Shown: positions 35,771 to 44,121, counted from the first letter of the stretch. The stretch is DNA of 49,049 nucleotides from an uncultured Flavobacteriales bacterium (GCA_938084875.1 CALKFX010000041.1:1-49049); one strand, 5' to 3'. Numbers and translations: made by a program. The notes: generated by a model from the sequence alone, not told the origin.

Positions 35771-36681
35771 TATCTTTTTTTTGCAATTCTTAATTTTGCA
35801 CTTCTAGCTCTTGGATTTAATTTTATTTCAGCGTCTCCGGGAACAATTGGTTTTTTATTCACCAAATCAAACGGCTTAGAAATATTTCCAAAAAAATCTT
35901 TTTCTAAATCCCCTTTACAATTTCCTGTTTTGAAGAAGTTTTTAACCAGTCTGTCTTCCAAGGAATGGTAAGTAATGATTGAAACGATTCCTTCATTTTT
36001 TAGAACTTTTGGTAACTGGTTTAAAAACTCGACTAAGGCATTTAATTCCTGATTAACTTCAATCCTTATGGACTGAAAAACTCTTGCTAAAAATTGATTT
36101 TTAACTTTTTGAGGCACTAAAAACTCAATACATGAAACTAAATCTTGAGTGGTAGTTAATTTGTTTTTAGCTCTTGCCTCTATGATATTTGATGTAAGCC
36201 TTTTAGACTCTACAGCTTTAAAGTCGCCGAACTGAGAGAAAATATTTTCAAGCTGGCCTTCATCATAAGTATTTAGTAGATCATATGCATCAAGTACTGC
36301 ATCTTTATTCATTCTCATATCTAATCTTTCATCAAATCGAAAAGAGAAACCTCTCTCTGGATTATCAAACTGAAATGAAGAGACCCCTAAATCTGCTAAG
36401 ATGCCAACCGGAAAACCATGACCAAAAGCTTCTAAAACATTTTGAATATTTCTAAAGTTTTGTCTAACCAATGAAAATCTGTCATCTGTTATATGATTTA
36501 CAGAGGCATCAGAATCTTGGTCAAAAGCCAAGAGCTTTCCATTCTCAATTTGATCAAGAATTGCCCTAGAATGACCTCCTCCACCAAAAGTAACATCAAC
36601 ATAAAAACCAGAAAGGTCAGAAACTAAAGCCTGAGTAGCTTCATTTAAAAGAACTGGTATATGATATTGATCAACTTTCAT
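35770..36681 (-). CDS. rsmH: 16S rRNA (cytosine1402-N4)-methyltransferase RsmH
   Basis: 303 residues from ATG 36681 giving MKVDQYHIPVLLNEA, the family-typical start; a longer frame to 36735 adds 18 atypical residues inside mraZ. SAM site: VDVTFGGGGHSRAIL. Further motifs: LADLGVSSFQFDNPERGFSF, RVFQSIRIEVNQEL and SYHSLEDRLVK. It methylates C1402 in the 16S rRNA decoding centre. The start lies 11 bases inside mraZ, so translation is coupled. Confidence 0.95.
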   Translation of the reverse strand: MKVDQYHIPVLLNEATQALVSDLSGFYVDVTFGGGGHSRAILDQIENGKLLAFDQDSDASVNHITDDRFSLVRQNFRNIQNVLEAFGHGFPVGILADLGVSSFQFDNPERGFSFRFDERLDMRMNKDAVLDAYDLLNTYDEGQLENIFSQFGDFKAVESKRLTSNIIEARAKNKLTTTQDLVSCIEFLVPQKVKNQFLARVFQSIRIEVNQELNALVEFLNQLPKVLKNEGIVSIITYHSLEDRLVKNFFKTGNCKGDLEKDFFGNISKPFDLVNKKPIVPGDAEIKLNPRARSAKLRIAKKR

Positions 36682-37138
36682 CCGCCGACTCCCCCATAAC
36701 TTCGTGAGCCAATTGATCAAAACCATCCCAGTCATCTTTCATCATGGATTCATAGGTATTTTTGTCCCATAATTCCCACAAATCAACATTTGCAACAATA
36801 ACTAGTTCTTTTTTAATCCCAGCCCAACCAAGTAAACCCTTAGGAAGTAGCAGTCTACCATTACTATCAACAGTAATTTTAGTAGCACCTTTTTGAAACA
36901 TACGAGCAAATTTCCTATCCTTAGATTTAAACCTATTGAGCTTTCTCAATTTGCTCATAACCACCGACCACTCCGAAGAGGTGTACATAGAAAGGCAGTC
37001 ATCAACTCCTCTTGAAATAACAAACTGTTCTTGATCAACAGGAGATAATTGTTTTCTAACGTCAGAAGGAATTAACATCCTTCCTTTAACATCTAGCTTA
37101 CAATAGTATTCTCCAATAAATCCTGACAATTGACTCAA
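36671..37138 (-). CDS. mraZ: Transcriptional regulator MraZ
   Basis: 155 residues from a TTG start (MSQLSGFIGEYYCKLDVKGR). It has two SpoVT/AbrB-like half-domains, marked by LDVKGRMLIP and VDSNGRLLLP. MraZ forms a ring-shaped oligomer and controls its own dcw operon by binding direct GTGGG repeats; such repeats are present at 37168-37182. First gene of the division and cell wall cluster. Confidence 0.94.
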   Translation of the reverse strand: MSQLSGFIGEYYCKLDVKGRMLIPSDVRKQLSPVDQEQFVISRGVDDCLSMYTSSEWSVVMSKLRKLNRFKSKDRKFARMFQKGATKITVDSNGRLLLPKGLLGWAGIKKELVIVANVDLWELWDKNTYESMMKDDWDGFDQLAHEVMGESADES

Positions 37139-37167
37139 ATTTTAAATGTAAATCTAATAATAATTTA

Positions 37168-37182
37168 CCCACTTTTTCCCAC
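37168..37182 (-). promoter_or_regulatory. MraZ box (two direct GTGGG repeats)
   Basis: On the minus strand the site reads GTGGGAAAAAGTGGG: two GTGGG units in direct repeat with a 10-base period, 30 bases upstream of the mraZ start. This matches the published E. coli MraZ operator (TGGGN repeats separated by 5 bases) and also resembles the AAAGTGG repeats known from Mycoplasma. The remaining 37183-37356 region is AT-rich and must carry promoters for mraZ and the divergent acyltransferase; no exact TAnnTTTG was found for either. Confidence 0.75.
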
Positions 37183-37356
37183 TTATATAACTTTGTGGAT
37201 AACTTTTTACGATTAATTACAAAATATGTTTCAATATAATTGAATTTTAATCTGTACTAAGCTTTTAAATAAAGGTGGTAAAATGTGGGGATTATTTTTT
37301 TTTAATGTTATTCTATCAACAATTTGCTACCTTTAAAATGGAATAATATCTGATGG

Positions 37357-38208
37357 ATGACTGTTCAAAAAAATGTTGACATAGGTAAAGTAATTGAGGA
37401 AAAAAGTCCTAGATTTTTTAAACTTATACCAAAGTTTTTGTTAAGAAAAATCAAATCCTTACTCCACGAGAGTGAAATAAACAATATTCTAGAAAATTTA
37501 TCTGGAAAAGAAAAACTTGATTTTATCAGCGGTGGCTTAAAGGAACTTCAAGTAATGTCGAGTAATTATGGGCTTGAGGAAATTCCAAGAAAAAAAGGGG
37601 TTGTAGTAGTAGCCAATCACCCACTTGGAGGTCTAGATGGACTAGCACTTATTAATGAAATAGGAAAATACAGGAAAGACATTAAGTTTTTAGTAAATGA
37701 TATTCTTTCTGAAATTGAACCTTTTAAGCCTTACTTTATCCCTATTAATAAGCATGGTTTGAACTCAAGAGAAAACATTTTAAGACTTGAAGAGTTATTT
37801 GCATCTGACAAATGCATTGTGATTTTTCCATCTGGATTAGTTTCGAGAAAAAAAAGTGGAATTGTAAAAGACCCAGAGTGGAGAAAAACGTTTGTAACAA
37901 AAGCCAAAAAACATAACAAACCAATTTATCCAGTTTATATTAGTGGTCAAAACTCAAATAGGTTTTATAAAATTGCTAAATGGAGAAGCTTATTTAGCAT
38001 AAAAATAAATCTTGAAATGTTTTTTCTTGTAGATGAAATGTTCAAACAAAAAGGAAATACTATTGAAATAACAATGGGAAAGCTAATAAAGCCGAAATTT
38101 CTTGATAATAAAAAAAATGACTCAGAATGGGCCCAAGCAATTAAAAATTATGTTTATAAAATACCTAATAATATTAATCTTGAATTTATAGAATCAATAA
38201 AAAAATGA
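37357..38208 (+). CDS. PlsC-family acyltransferase, probable O-acyltransferase of aminolipid synthesis
   Basis: 283 residues. The acyltransferase site reads VVANHPLGGLDGLA, a variant of the NHx4D motif seen in the Bacteroidota branch, followed by IPINKHG and the phosphate/CoA-site motif FPSGLVSR. It overlaps the downstream GNAT gene by 4 bases (ATGA). A PlsC-type O-acyltransferase next to an OlsB-like N-acyltransferase is the known arrangement for glycine or ornithine lipid synthesis: GlsA/GlsB in Bacteroides, fused as OlsF in Flavobacterium johnsoniae and Serratia. The lipid head group cannot be predicted. An ATG at 37353 is in another frame. Confidence 0.82.
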   Translation: MTVQKNVDIGKVIEEKSPRFFKLIPKFLLRKIKSLLHESEINNILENLSGKEKLDFISGGLKELQVMSSNYGLEEIPRKKGVVVVANHPLGGLDGLALINEIGKYRKDIKFLVNDILSEIEPFKPYFIPINKHGLNSRENILRLEELFASDKCIVIFPSGLVSRKKSGIVKDPEWRKTFVTKAKKHNKPIYPVYISGQNSNRFYKIAKWRSLFSIKINLEMFFLVDEMFKQKGNTIEITMGKLIKPKFLDNKKNDSEWAQAIKNYVYKIPNNINLEFIESIKK

Positions 38209-39137
38209 AAAAAATTATTAATCCTATATCAACTTCTATTCTTGAAAAAGAAATAAACAAAGACACTTTTGTAAGAAAAACCAATTATTGTAATCATGAC
38301 ATATACATAGTAGATTACCACAACCATCCAAATACGACTATGGAAATCGGCAGACTTAGAGAAATTAGTTTTAGAAATGCTGGTGGAGGGACAGGAAAAT
38401 CATATGATTTAGATGAATTTGATATTAGAGAAGAAGCTTATTACAAACAACTTATAGTTTGGGACCCTGAAGAAAAAAAGATCATAGGAGGATACAGATT
38501 TATGCTAGGAAATGATGTTATTAATTCTTCAAAGTACAATAATACAGCTACCAATAATTTATTTGATTTCAGCAGTGATTTCTACTCCAAAACATTAGGA
38601 TTAACAATTGAATTAGGCAGATCATTTGTTCAACCAGAATACCAGCCAAGTTCAGGAAATAGAAAAGCTATATTTTCTCTTGATAACTTATGGGACGGAC
38701 TAGGTGCTTTGGTAGTAGACCACCCAGAAATAAAATATTTTTTTGGAAAAGTAACCATGTATTTAGATTTTAACAAAAAAGGAAGAGATTTAATACTAGG
38801 TTTTATGAACCACTTTTTCAAAGACAAAGATCGATGGATTTCCGCAAAAAACCCCTTAGAATTACACCACGATATAAGCTTTTTTATTGAACAAATAAAA
38901 GAATTAGACTATAAGGAATCCTATAAGATATTGACAAAAAAGCTCAAAGAATTAAATTGCTCTTTACCCCCTTTAATTGCTGCATATATGAATCTTTCAT
39001 CTTCTATGAAAACATTTGGAACAGTAATGAATTCAAAATTTGGAGATGTAGAAGAAACTGGAATTCTTATATCTATTGATGACATTTACCCAGAAAAGAA
39101 AGACAGACACGTAAACACCTATAAAAAATTAAAATAA
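38205..39137 (+). CDS. OlsB-like GNAT N-acyltransferase of aminolipid synthesis
   Basis: 310 residues in the OlsB/Acetyltransf_5 part of the GNAT fold: EIGRLREISFRNAGGGTGKS, YYKQLIVWDPEEKKIIGGYR and LTIELGRSFVQPEYQ form the acyl-ACP/CoA site. Such enzymes attach a 3-hydroxy fatty acid to the amino group of glycine or ornithine, making the lyso-lipid that the PlsC partner then O-acylates. It starts in the ATGA overlap with the acyltransferase gene. engB follows 5 bases later, probably in the same transcript. Confidence 0.82.
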   Translation: MKKIINPISTSILEKEINKDTFVRKTNYCNHDIYIVDYHNHPNTTMEIGRLREISFRNAGGGTGKSYDLDEFDIREEAYYKQLIVWDPEEKKIIGGYRFMLGNDVINSSKYNNTATNNLFDFSSDFYSKTLGLTIELGRSFVQPEYQPSSGNRKAIFSLDNLWDGLGALVVDHPEIKYFFGKVTMYLDFNKKGRDLILGFMNHFFKDKDRWISAKNPLELHHDISFFIEQIKELDYKESYKILTKKLKELNCSLPPLIAAYMNLSSSMKTFGTVMNSKFGDVEETGILISIDDIYPEKKDRHVNTYKKLK

Positions 39138-39142
39138 CAATT

Positions 39143-39745
39143 ATGGAAATTAATAAATCTGATTTCCTGTGTAGTAATTCTGACTGGAAAAAATGTCCAA
39201 AACCAAATCTCCCAGAATATGCATTTATTGGAAGATCCAATGTTGGAAAATCCTCGTTAATAAATGCACTTACTAATAGCAAAAAACTAGCAAAAACATC
39301 CGGAAAGCCAGGAAAAACACAATTAATCAACCATTTCTTGATAAATAATAACTTCTATCTGGCTGATTTACCTGGGTTTGGATATGCTAAAATTTCAAAA
39401 AAAATAAGAGAAGAATTTCAAAGCTTTACACTCAAATATTTAGAAAACAGAGAAAACTTAGTTTGCCTATTTATGTTAATTGATCTTAGAGTACCTCCTC
39501 AAAAAATTGATCTTGAATTTATGGAGTATTGTGCATTAAAAAAAATACCGTTTGTAATATGTTTTACCAAAGCAGATAAACTTAAGAAAGTTGAGATTGA
39601 AGAAAACACAAATATTTATAAAAAATTCTTATTAAAAGAATGGGAATCCTTTCCAGTAAACTTTACAACTTCTTCAACCAAAAAAATAGGACTTGAGGAT
39701 ATTAAGGAATTTATTAACGAACACAATATTCTATTTAAATCCTGA
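39143..39745 (+). CDS. engB: Ribosome biogenesis GTPase EngB (YihA/YsxC)
   Basis: 200 residues, standard length. G1 FIGRSNVGKSS (28-38), G3 DLPGFGYA (from 75), G4 TKAD (142-145) and G5 region TTSSTKKIGLEDI. EngB assists late 50S subunit assembly and is usually essential. It ends in CTGA, whose CTG is the likely start of the next gene. Confidence 0.95.
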   Translation: MEINKSDFLCSNSDWKKCPKPNLPEYAFIGRSNVGKSSLINALTNSKKLAKTSGKPGKTQLINHFLINNNFYLADLPGFGYAKISKKIREEFQSFTLKYLENRENLVCLFMLIDLRVPPQKIDLEFMEYCALKKIPFVICFTKADKLKKVEIEENTNIYKKFLLKEWESFPVNFTTSSTKKIGLEDIKEFINEHNILFKS

Positions 39746-40785
39746 AGAAGAAAAAAAAAATATTAATTGCTCCCCTAGACTGGGGTTTAGGTCATATATC
39801 TAGAACCATTCCGATTATAAAAATTCTGCAAGAAAGAGGGCACGAGGTAATTACATGTGGAAATAAAATATCCTATAATATTTATAAAGAAGAATTTTCA
39901 AAAATTAAACATATTGAAATTCAAGGCTACAAGCCTTATTACAGTAAAAAAAGAAGCCAAAAGTGGGCGTTAATAAAACAAATTCCAAAATTTATTAAAA
40001 CTATACATAATGAAAGAAAGATAGCTGAGAAAATAAGTCTTGAGCAAAATGTGGACATAATTATTTCAGATAATAGATTTGGGTTTAGAAGCAGTAAAAC
40101 ATTAAACATATATATAACTCACCAACTTAAAATTAATGGCCCCTTACTTTTAATGAAGATTGTTAACCTAATAAATAGACTATTAATTCAAAAGTTTGAC
40201 CACTGTTGGGTTCCTGACTATAATAACTCTTCACTGTCAGGAAAACTATCTCAATCTAGTCTGGAGAAAACCTTTATTGGACCACTAAGTAGGTTTAAAA
40301 CAAGTGTGAGTAAAACTAAAAAGTATAAATACAAATATTTAGCAATTATCTCTGGACCGGAACCACAAAGAAGTATATTCGAAGATGAAATTCAAATTTG
40401 TTTCCTTAAGACTAACAAACATTGCGCGATAATAAATGGTCTAATAAACACAAAAGAAATATCTTCTGGGAAGATTTCTTTTTACCCACATTTAGAAACA
40501 ACTGCTTTTAAAGAATTAATAACCAAATCTGAGCTGGTTATATGTAGGTCTGGATATAGCAGTATAATGGATCTTTATATTATGCAAAAAAAAGTTCTTT
40601 TCATACCAACACCAGGTCAAACAGAACAAGAATATTTAGCCAAACACCATCAAAAAACTCATTCAATTTACTATCAAAAGCAAGGAAGAATAGACCTTGA
40701 AAAAGCAAGTTTTAATTTTATACAACCAAAATCTGAATTGAAAAAAAATCTACTTCAAGCAGCTTTTAAAAAGGTAATTTTATAA
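39742..40785 (+). CDS. Glycosyltransferase (MurG/GT28-like), apparent CTG start
   Basis: The frame is open from the stop at 39736-39738 and encodes a normal N-terminus starting at CTG 39742: MKKKKKILIAPLDWGLGH. The first ATG/GTG/TTG in frame is GTG 40051, which would delete about 100 residues including the N-terminal nucleotide-fold glycine motif. With the CTG start the protein has 347 residues and a GT-B shape. An N-terminal WGLGHISRTIPIIK loop leads to IISDNRFGFRSS, YITHQLK and the C-terminal donor site ICRSGYSSIMDLYIMQKKVLFIPTPGQTEQ (given here only as landmarks). The substrate is unknown. CTG overlaps the engB stop as CTGA, mimicking the ATGA couplings nearby. Confidence 0.82.
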   Translation: MKKKKKILIAPLDWGLGHISRTIPIIKILQERGHEVITCGNKISYNIYKEEFSKIKHIEIQGYKPYYSKKRSQKWALIKQIPKFIKTIHNERKIAEKISLEQNVDIIISDNRFGFRSSKTLNIYITHQLKINGPLLLMKIVNLINRLLIQKFDHCWVPDYNNSSLSGKLSQSSLEKTFIGPLSRFKTSVSKTKKYKYKYLAIISGPEPQRSIFEDEIQICFLKTNKHCAIINGLINTKEISSGKISFYPHLETTAFKELITKSELVICRSGYSSIMDLYIMQKKVLFIPTPGQTEQEYLAKHHQKTHSIYYQKQGRIDLEKASFNFIQPKSELKKNLLQAAFKKVIL

Positions 40786-40790
40786 AAATT

Positions 40791-41636
40791 TCATCTAGCT
40801 AAATTCACAAATCTGTAGTCAGAGTCATTTTCTTGCCAAGCAACAGCGACAACATATAAATTGCTGTAATTCCACGCCCCGGTTGAGTCCAAGGGAATAT
40901 CATAAAATGAAGTTAAATTATTACCGTTAAAATCAAAATTTAATGATGATCCAAAAACATCTATATTATCGGATGCTTCTTTTCTCAATACATTATTGTG
41001 AATAAAATTTTGATTATAATTACCGCCTATGTTTTGTTCTTTCACAACACCATCTTCTAAAATATAAACAGATAAATAATAATTATCATTAGAGGTTTCA
41101 CTAGATAATTTAGATTGTACTTTAATATTCATTTCATTTCCATTTATCGAATATTCTAAATCCATATTTATTTCTGAAAATAAATTTAAATCATCTTCAA
41201 TAGCACTTGCTAACTGACTGAAATTATTTGGATTATTTGATGGACTAATTACACTATTTAGTCCTGAATAAAAATAAGGACAGCCTAACAACCCATTAAC
41301 AGTATCTAGATAGGACTGAGTTAATGAACTTATATTTGAAGTGAGCTCGTCATTTTTGTGTAAGCTAATAATTTGAACACCGGGATAATTAGAAGAAATA
41401 TCATCAACAAAAGATTTCCCTATATCTCCACAATATTGACACCATATTCCAGTTGAATAGTAAATAAGAGTTTTTCTATCGTTTTCAGGATAGGTACAAC
41501 TTCCGTCATCTTTTTTAGCCTCAACATCATAAGCTAAGCTAATAGGATCTGTACAACCCTTTTTTCTACAGGAAGATATTGTAGTTAAAAAAACAAAAAG
41601 AATGAAAACTGAACTCCTCAAGTTAATGTGCATCAC
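40791..41636 (-). CDS. Omp28-like thioredoxin-fold lipoprotein, copy 2
   Basis: 281 residues. Lipobox ISSC puts the lipidated Cys at 23. Next comes a Cys-bounded module GCTDP...DDGSC (28-48), known as a repeat in many Flavobacteriales secreted proteins, then a thioredoxin-like domain with CQYC (66-69) after GIW. The C-terminal half carries the Omp28-type HNNVLRKEA motif and ends YRFVNLAR. It is a diverged tandem copy of the next upstream gene. Probably outer-membrane anchored; redox role plausible from CxxC but unproven. It is convergent with the glycosyltransferase, 5 bases apart. Confidence 0.82.
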   Translation of the reverse strand: MMHINLRSSVFILFVFLTTISSCRKKGCTDPISLAYDVEAKKDDGSCTYPENDRKTLIYYSTGIWCQYCGDIGKSFVDDISSNYPGVQIISLHKNDELTSNISSLTQSYLDTVNGLLGCPYFYSGLNSVISPSNNPNNFSQLASAIEDDLNLFSEINMDLEYSINGNEMNIKVQSKLSSETSNDNYYLSVYILEDGVVKEQNIGGNYNQNFIHNNVLRKEASDNIDVFGSSLNFDFNGNNLTSFYDIPLDSTGAWNYSNLYVVAVAWQENDSDYRFVNLAR

Positions 41637-41652
41637 ATATTTTTTATATGAG

Positions 41653-42459
41653 TTATCTTGCTAGATTAATAAAATCATAAGTAGAACCATTTTGTTGCCA
41701 AATTACAGCTACAACATAAAGGTTTCCATGATTCCAAATAGGATCAGGAACTAAAGCCGCTGTAACTTCTGTTAGGTTCTTTCCATCTTCAAATGTAATT
41801 GGCATCCCAAAGGTCGATCCATTAGCTTCGGTACGAAGAGTATGATTATGAACATAATCAACTACTTCTCCAACACCACTTACCTGTTGAGGAGCAACTT
41901 GGCCATCTTCCATAATATATAAAGCTAAATAACAGTTATCCCCAGAAAATTGATTTTCTAACTGTGATTGAACTCTAATTAACATATTTCCGTCTAAAAT
42001 TGAATGTTCTACTGCCATTGAGGCCTGATTGATAGTAGAAAGATCAGCAGATATTAAATCGGATACATTTCCATAACCAGAATTACCCATGGGATCTAAT
42101 CCTAAATAAAATGAGGGAACTCCAGTTGGATTTAAAATCGACATTAAATTATAGCCTATGTCAACTCCGAAATCAGAATCATCATGCACTGAAATAACTT
42201 CAGCATTGCCAGAAAAATCATTATAAATATTATTTACATATTCTGCACCCCAATCACCACAAGGAGGGCACCAAGTGGCTGTCACTTTAAGAACTAAAGA
42301 TTTTTTAACATTTTCAGGATAAGTACAGCTTCCATCATCTTTAGATGCTTCAACATCGTAGGCTAAACTCATAGGGTCAGTACAACCTTTTTTACTACAA
42401 CTTGAAAAAACTGATATTAAAATAAAAAACAGTGAAAAAGTTTTATAAATATTTCTCAT
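41653..42459 (-). CDS. Omp28-like thioredoxin-fold lipoprotein, copy 1
   Basis: 268 residues. Lipobox FSSC (Cys21), GCTDP...DDGSC module (25-45), then TATWCPPCGDWG with CPPC at 64-67, a strong thioredoxin-type active site. The Omp28-related part includes YVHNHTLRTEANG, and the protein ends YDFINLAR. Same architecture as the downstream copy, with the active site closer to that of true disulfide oxidoreductases. It lies 11 bases after the histidine kinase stop and could share its transcript. Confidence 0.83.
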   Translation of the reverse strand: MRNIYKTFSLFFILISVFSSCSKKGCTDPMSLAYDVEASKDDGSCTYPENVKKSLVLKVTATWCPPCGDWGAEYVNNIYNDFSGNAEVISVHDDSDFGVDIGYNLMSILNPTGVPSFYLGLDPMGNSGYGNVSDLISADLSTINQASMAVEHSILDGNMLIRVQSQLENQFSGDNCYLALYIMEDGQVAPQQVSGVGEVVDYVHNHTLRTEANGSTFGMPITFEDGKNLTEVTAALVPDPIWNHGNLYVVAVIWQQNGSTYDFINLAR

Positions 42460-42470
42460 AATATTAAAAT

Positions 42471-43514
42471 TTAAATTTTTGTTAAGGTAAAGAAAAAATT
42501 TGAACCTTTACCTTCAATACTACTTACCTGAACAGTGTGACCATGGGCTTCAATTATATGTTTAACAATTGAAAGTCCCAAACCTGTACCTCCTTCATTT
42601 CTTGCTCTACTTTTGTCTACTCTGTAAAAGCGTTCAAAAAGACGACTAATATGTTTTTCGTCAATTCCTGGACCATTGTCCTCAATTTCAATCAATAAAT
42701 TTCTTTCAACATCTGTAAACCTAACTACTACTTCTGTACCAGGGTCTGAGTACTTAATTGCATTGATTATTAAATTTTGCATTACTTGACCGATTTTATC
42801 CTTGTCACAATTTACTAAAATTTCGTTCGAATAATTCTCTGCAAATCTAAGAGTTATCTTGTTTTCTTTAGCCTTTAACTCCAAACTTTCAAAAATATCT
42901 TGACATATTTCTACAATATTATTGTTCTGAATTTCCATATTGATTCTATCAGATTCAAATCTCGATATCATATCTAAATCAATAATTATTTTATTCATTC
43001 TTTCTGCACCCTTTAAAGCTCTTTGTAAAAATCTTTTGTTGATAGATGAATCTTCTAACCCACCCTCCAAAAGAGTTAAAATATATCCTTGAATACTAAA
43101 TATTGGAGTCTTTAACTCGTGTGCAAGGTTACCAATGAATTCCCTTCGAAACTTTTCTTCAGACTTAAGTTTTACCAATTCTGAACTATTACTTTTTGCA
43201 ATTTTTAAAATCTCAACCTCACTTTTAGATAATATATCTTCATTCATATTCCATTTAAAATCAGTACTTGAAATTTTATAGTTTTGAACCAATTTAAATA
43301 GCAATCTGATTTTTCTATTTATAAAAATCTCTAACAAAAGGAATGTTACAGTAGCTATTAGAATAAAAAAAAATAAAAATAAAAACAAACAATCATAAAC
43401 AGTCAAATTCACGTCATAATAGTAGAAATTGCAAATAGATACAGCAAGAACTAACAATACAGAAGCTATGAATGAACAAAAGATGGTAAATTTGAATGGT
43501 GTATTAATTTTCAT
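42471..43514 (-). CDS. Sensor histidine kinase (PhoR-like, orphan)
   Basis: 347 residues. Two membrane segments (about 11-30 and 41-63) have almost no periplasmic loop, then a linker. H-box HELKTP has phospho-accepting His132. N-box is NLIINAIKYSDPG, G1 is DNGPGIDEKHISRLFERF and G2 GGTGLGLSIVKHIIEAHG. The very short extracytoplasmic part suggests it senses within the membrane or through a partner. No response regulator gene is adjacent; the downstream neighbours are the two Omp28-like lipoproteins. A TATCTTTG promoter element lies at 43534-43541. Confidence 0.92.
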   Translation of the reverse strand: MKINTPFKFTIFCSFIASVLLVLAVSICNFYYYDVNLTVYDCLFLFLFFFILIATVTFLLLEIFINRKIRLLFKLVQNYKISSTDFKWNMNEDILSKSEVEILKIAKSNSSELVKLKSEEKFRREFIGNLAHELKTPIFSIQGYILTLLEGGLEDSSINKRFLQRALKGAERMNKIIIDLDMISRFESDRINMEIQNNNIVEICQDIFESLELKAKENKITLRFAENYSNEILVNCDKDKIGQVMQNLIINAIKYSDPGTEVVVRFTDVERNLLIEIEDNGPGIDEKHISRLFERFYRVDKSRARNEGGTGLGLSIVKHIIEAHGHTVQVSSIEGKGSNFFFTLTKI

Positions 43515-43533
43515 TGATCATAAAATTCTATAT

Positions 43534-43541
43534 CAAAGATA
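43534..43541 (-). promoter_or_regulatory. Bacteroidota -7 promoter element for the histidine kinase
   Basis: TATCTTTG on the minus strand matches TAnnTTTG, 20 bases before the start at 43514. It lies in the 50-base divergent gap shared with the ArsC-type gene. No -33 box seen. Confidence 0.4.
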
Positions 43542-43564
43542 GTATCTTAGGGCTTTAAATTAAA

Positions 43565-43990
43565 ATGGGAAATATAAATATTCTTGTTATATGCACTGGA
43601 AACAGTTGCAGGAGCCAAATAGCTGAAGGCTATTTAAAATATTTCAGCAAACAATTAAACATGAATACCAATGTTTATAGTGCAGGAATAAGAGCAGAAG
43701 GAATAAATAAAAAAGCCATAGAAATAATGGCCAAAGATGGAATTGACATTTCTAACCACACTTCAAACGCCTTAGAAGAATACAAAAACACAGAAATTTC
43801 TCACGTGATTACAGTTTGTGACCATGCCAACGAAAGTTGTCCAGTATATTTAAAGAAAGTTAATCTCACACATCAAAATTTCTCAGATCCATCGAAAGTC
43901 ATAGGAAATGAATTTGAAATACAAGATGCATTTGAAAAATGTAGAGAGGAAATAAAGTCATTCATCTTTAGCTATTTAAAGAAAGTTTGA
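43565..43990 (+). CDS. Thioredoxin-coupled arsenate reductase / LMW protein tyrosine phosphatase family
   Basis: 141 residues. P-loop ICTGNSCRSQIAEG has Cys10 and Arg16. A pair Cys85/Cys92 sits in VCDHANESCPV with the 7-residue spacing of the redox pair in B. subtilis ArsC (82/89). This triple-Cys pattern fits arsenate reductase coupled to thioredoxin rather than a plain phosphatase. No arsR, acr3 or other ars gene is nearby, so either it works alone or it serves another role. Diverges from the histidine kinase. The 131 bases after it hold no gene; a weak AAAG/CTTT hairpin lies near 44101-44119. Confidence 0.85.
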   Translation: MGNINILVICTGNSCRSQIAEGYLKYFSKQLNMNTNVYSAGIRAEGINKKAIEIMAKDGIDISNHTSNALEEYKNTEISHVITVCDHANESCPVYLKKVNLTHQNFSDPSKVIGNEFEIQDAFEKCREEIKSFIFSYLKKV

Positions 43991-44121
43991 AAAATTAATT
44001 ATTTTGATTCTGTAGTATACAATGATTTTTGGCAAATAATTACCACAAATAAAAAAAATTAAACATCATAGAATATCTTCTTTAAGTGTACAAATAAATT
44101 AAAGGAAAACTTTTCTTTCAT

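Noticed and set aside
36682..36735. Longer RsmH start at 36735
   Set aside because: The extra 18 residues are translated mraZ sequence in another frame; MKVDQYHIPVLL at 36681 is the family start.
37183..37356. Possible origin-like or RNA element in the mraZ upstream gap (contains TTATCCACA on the minus strand)
   Set aside because: TTATCCACA near 37194-37202 is a DnaA-box match, but it stands alone with no cluster of boxes and no dnaA/dnaN neighbourhood, so an origin is not supported.
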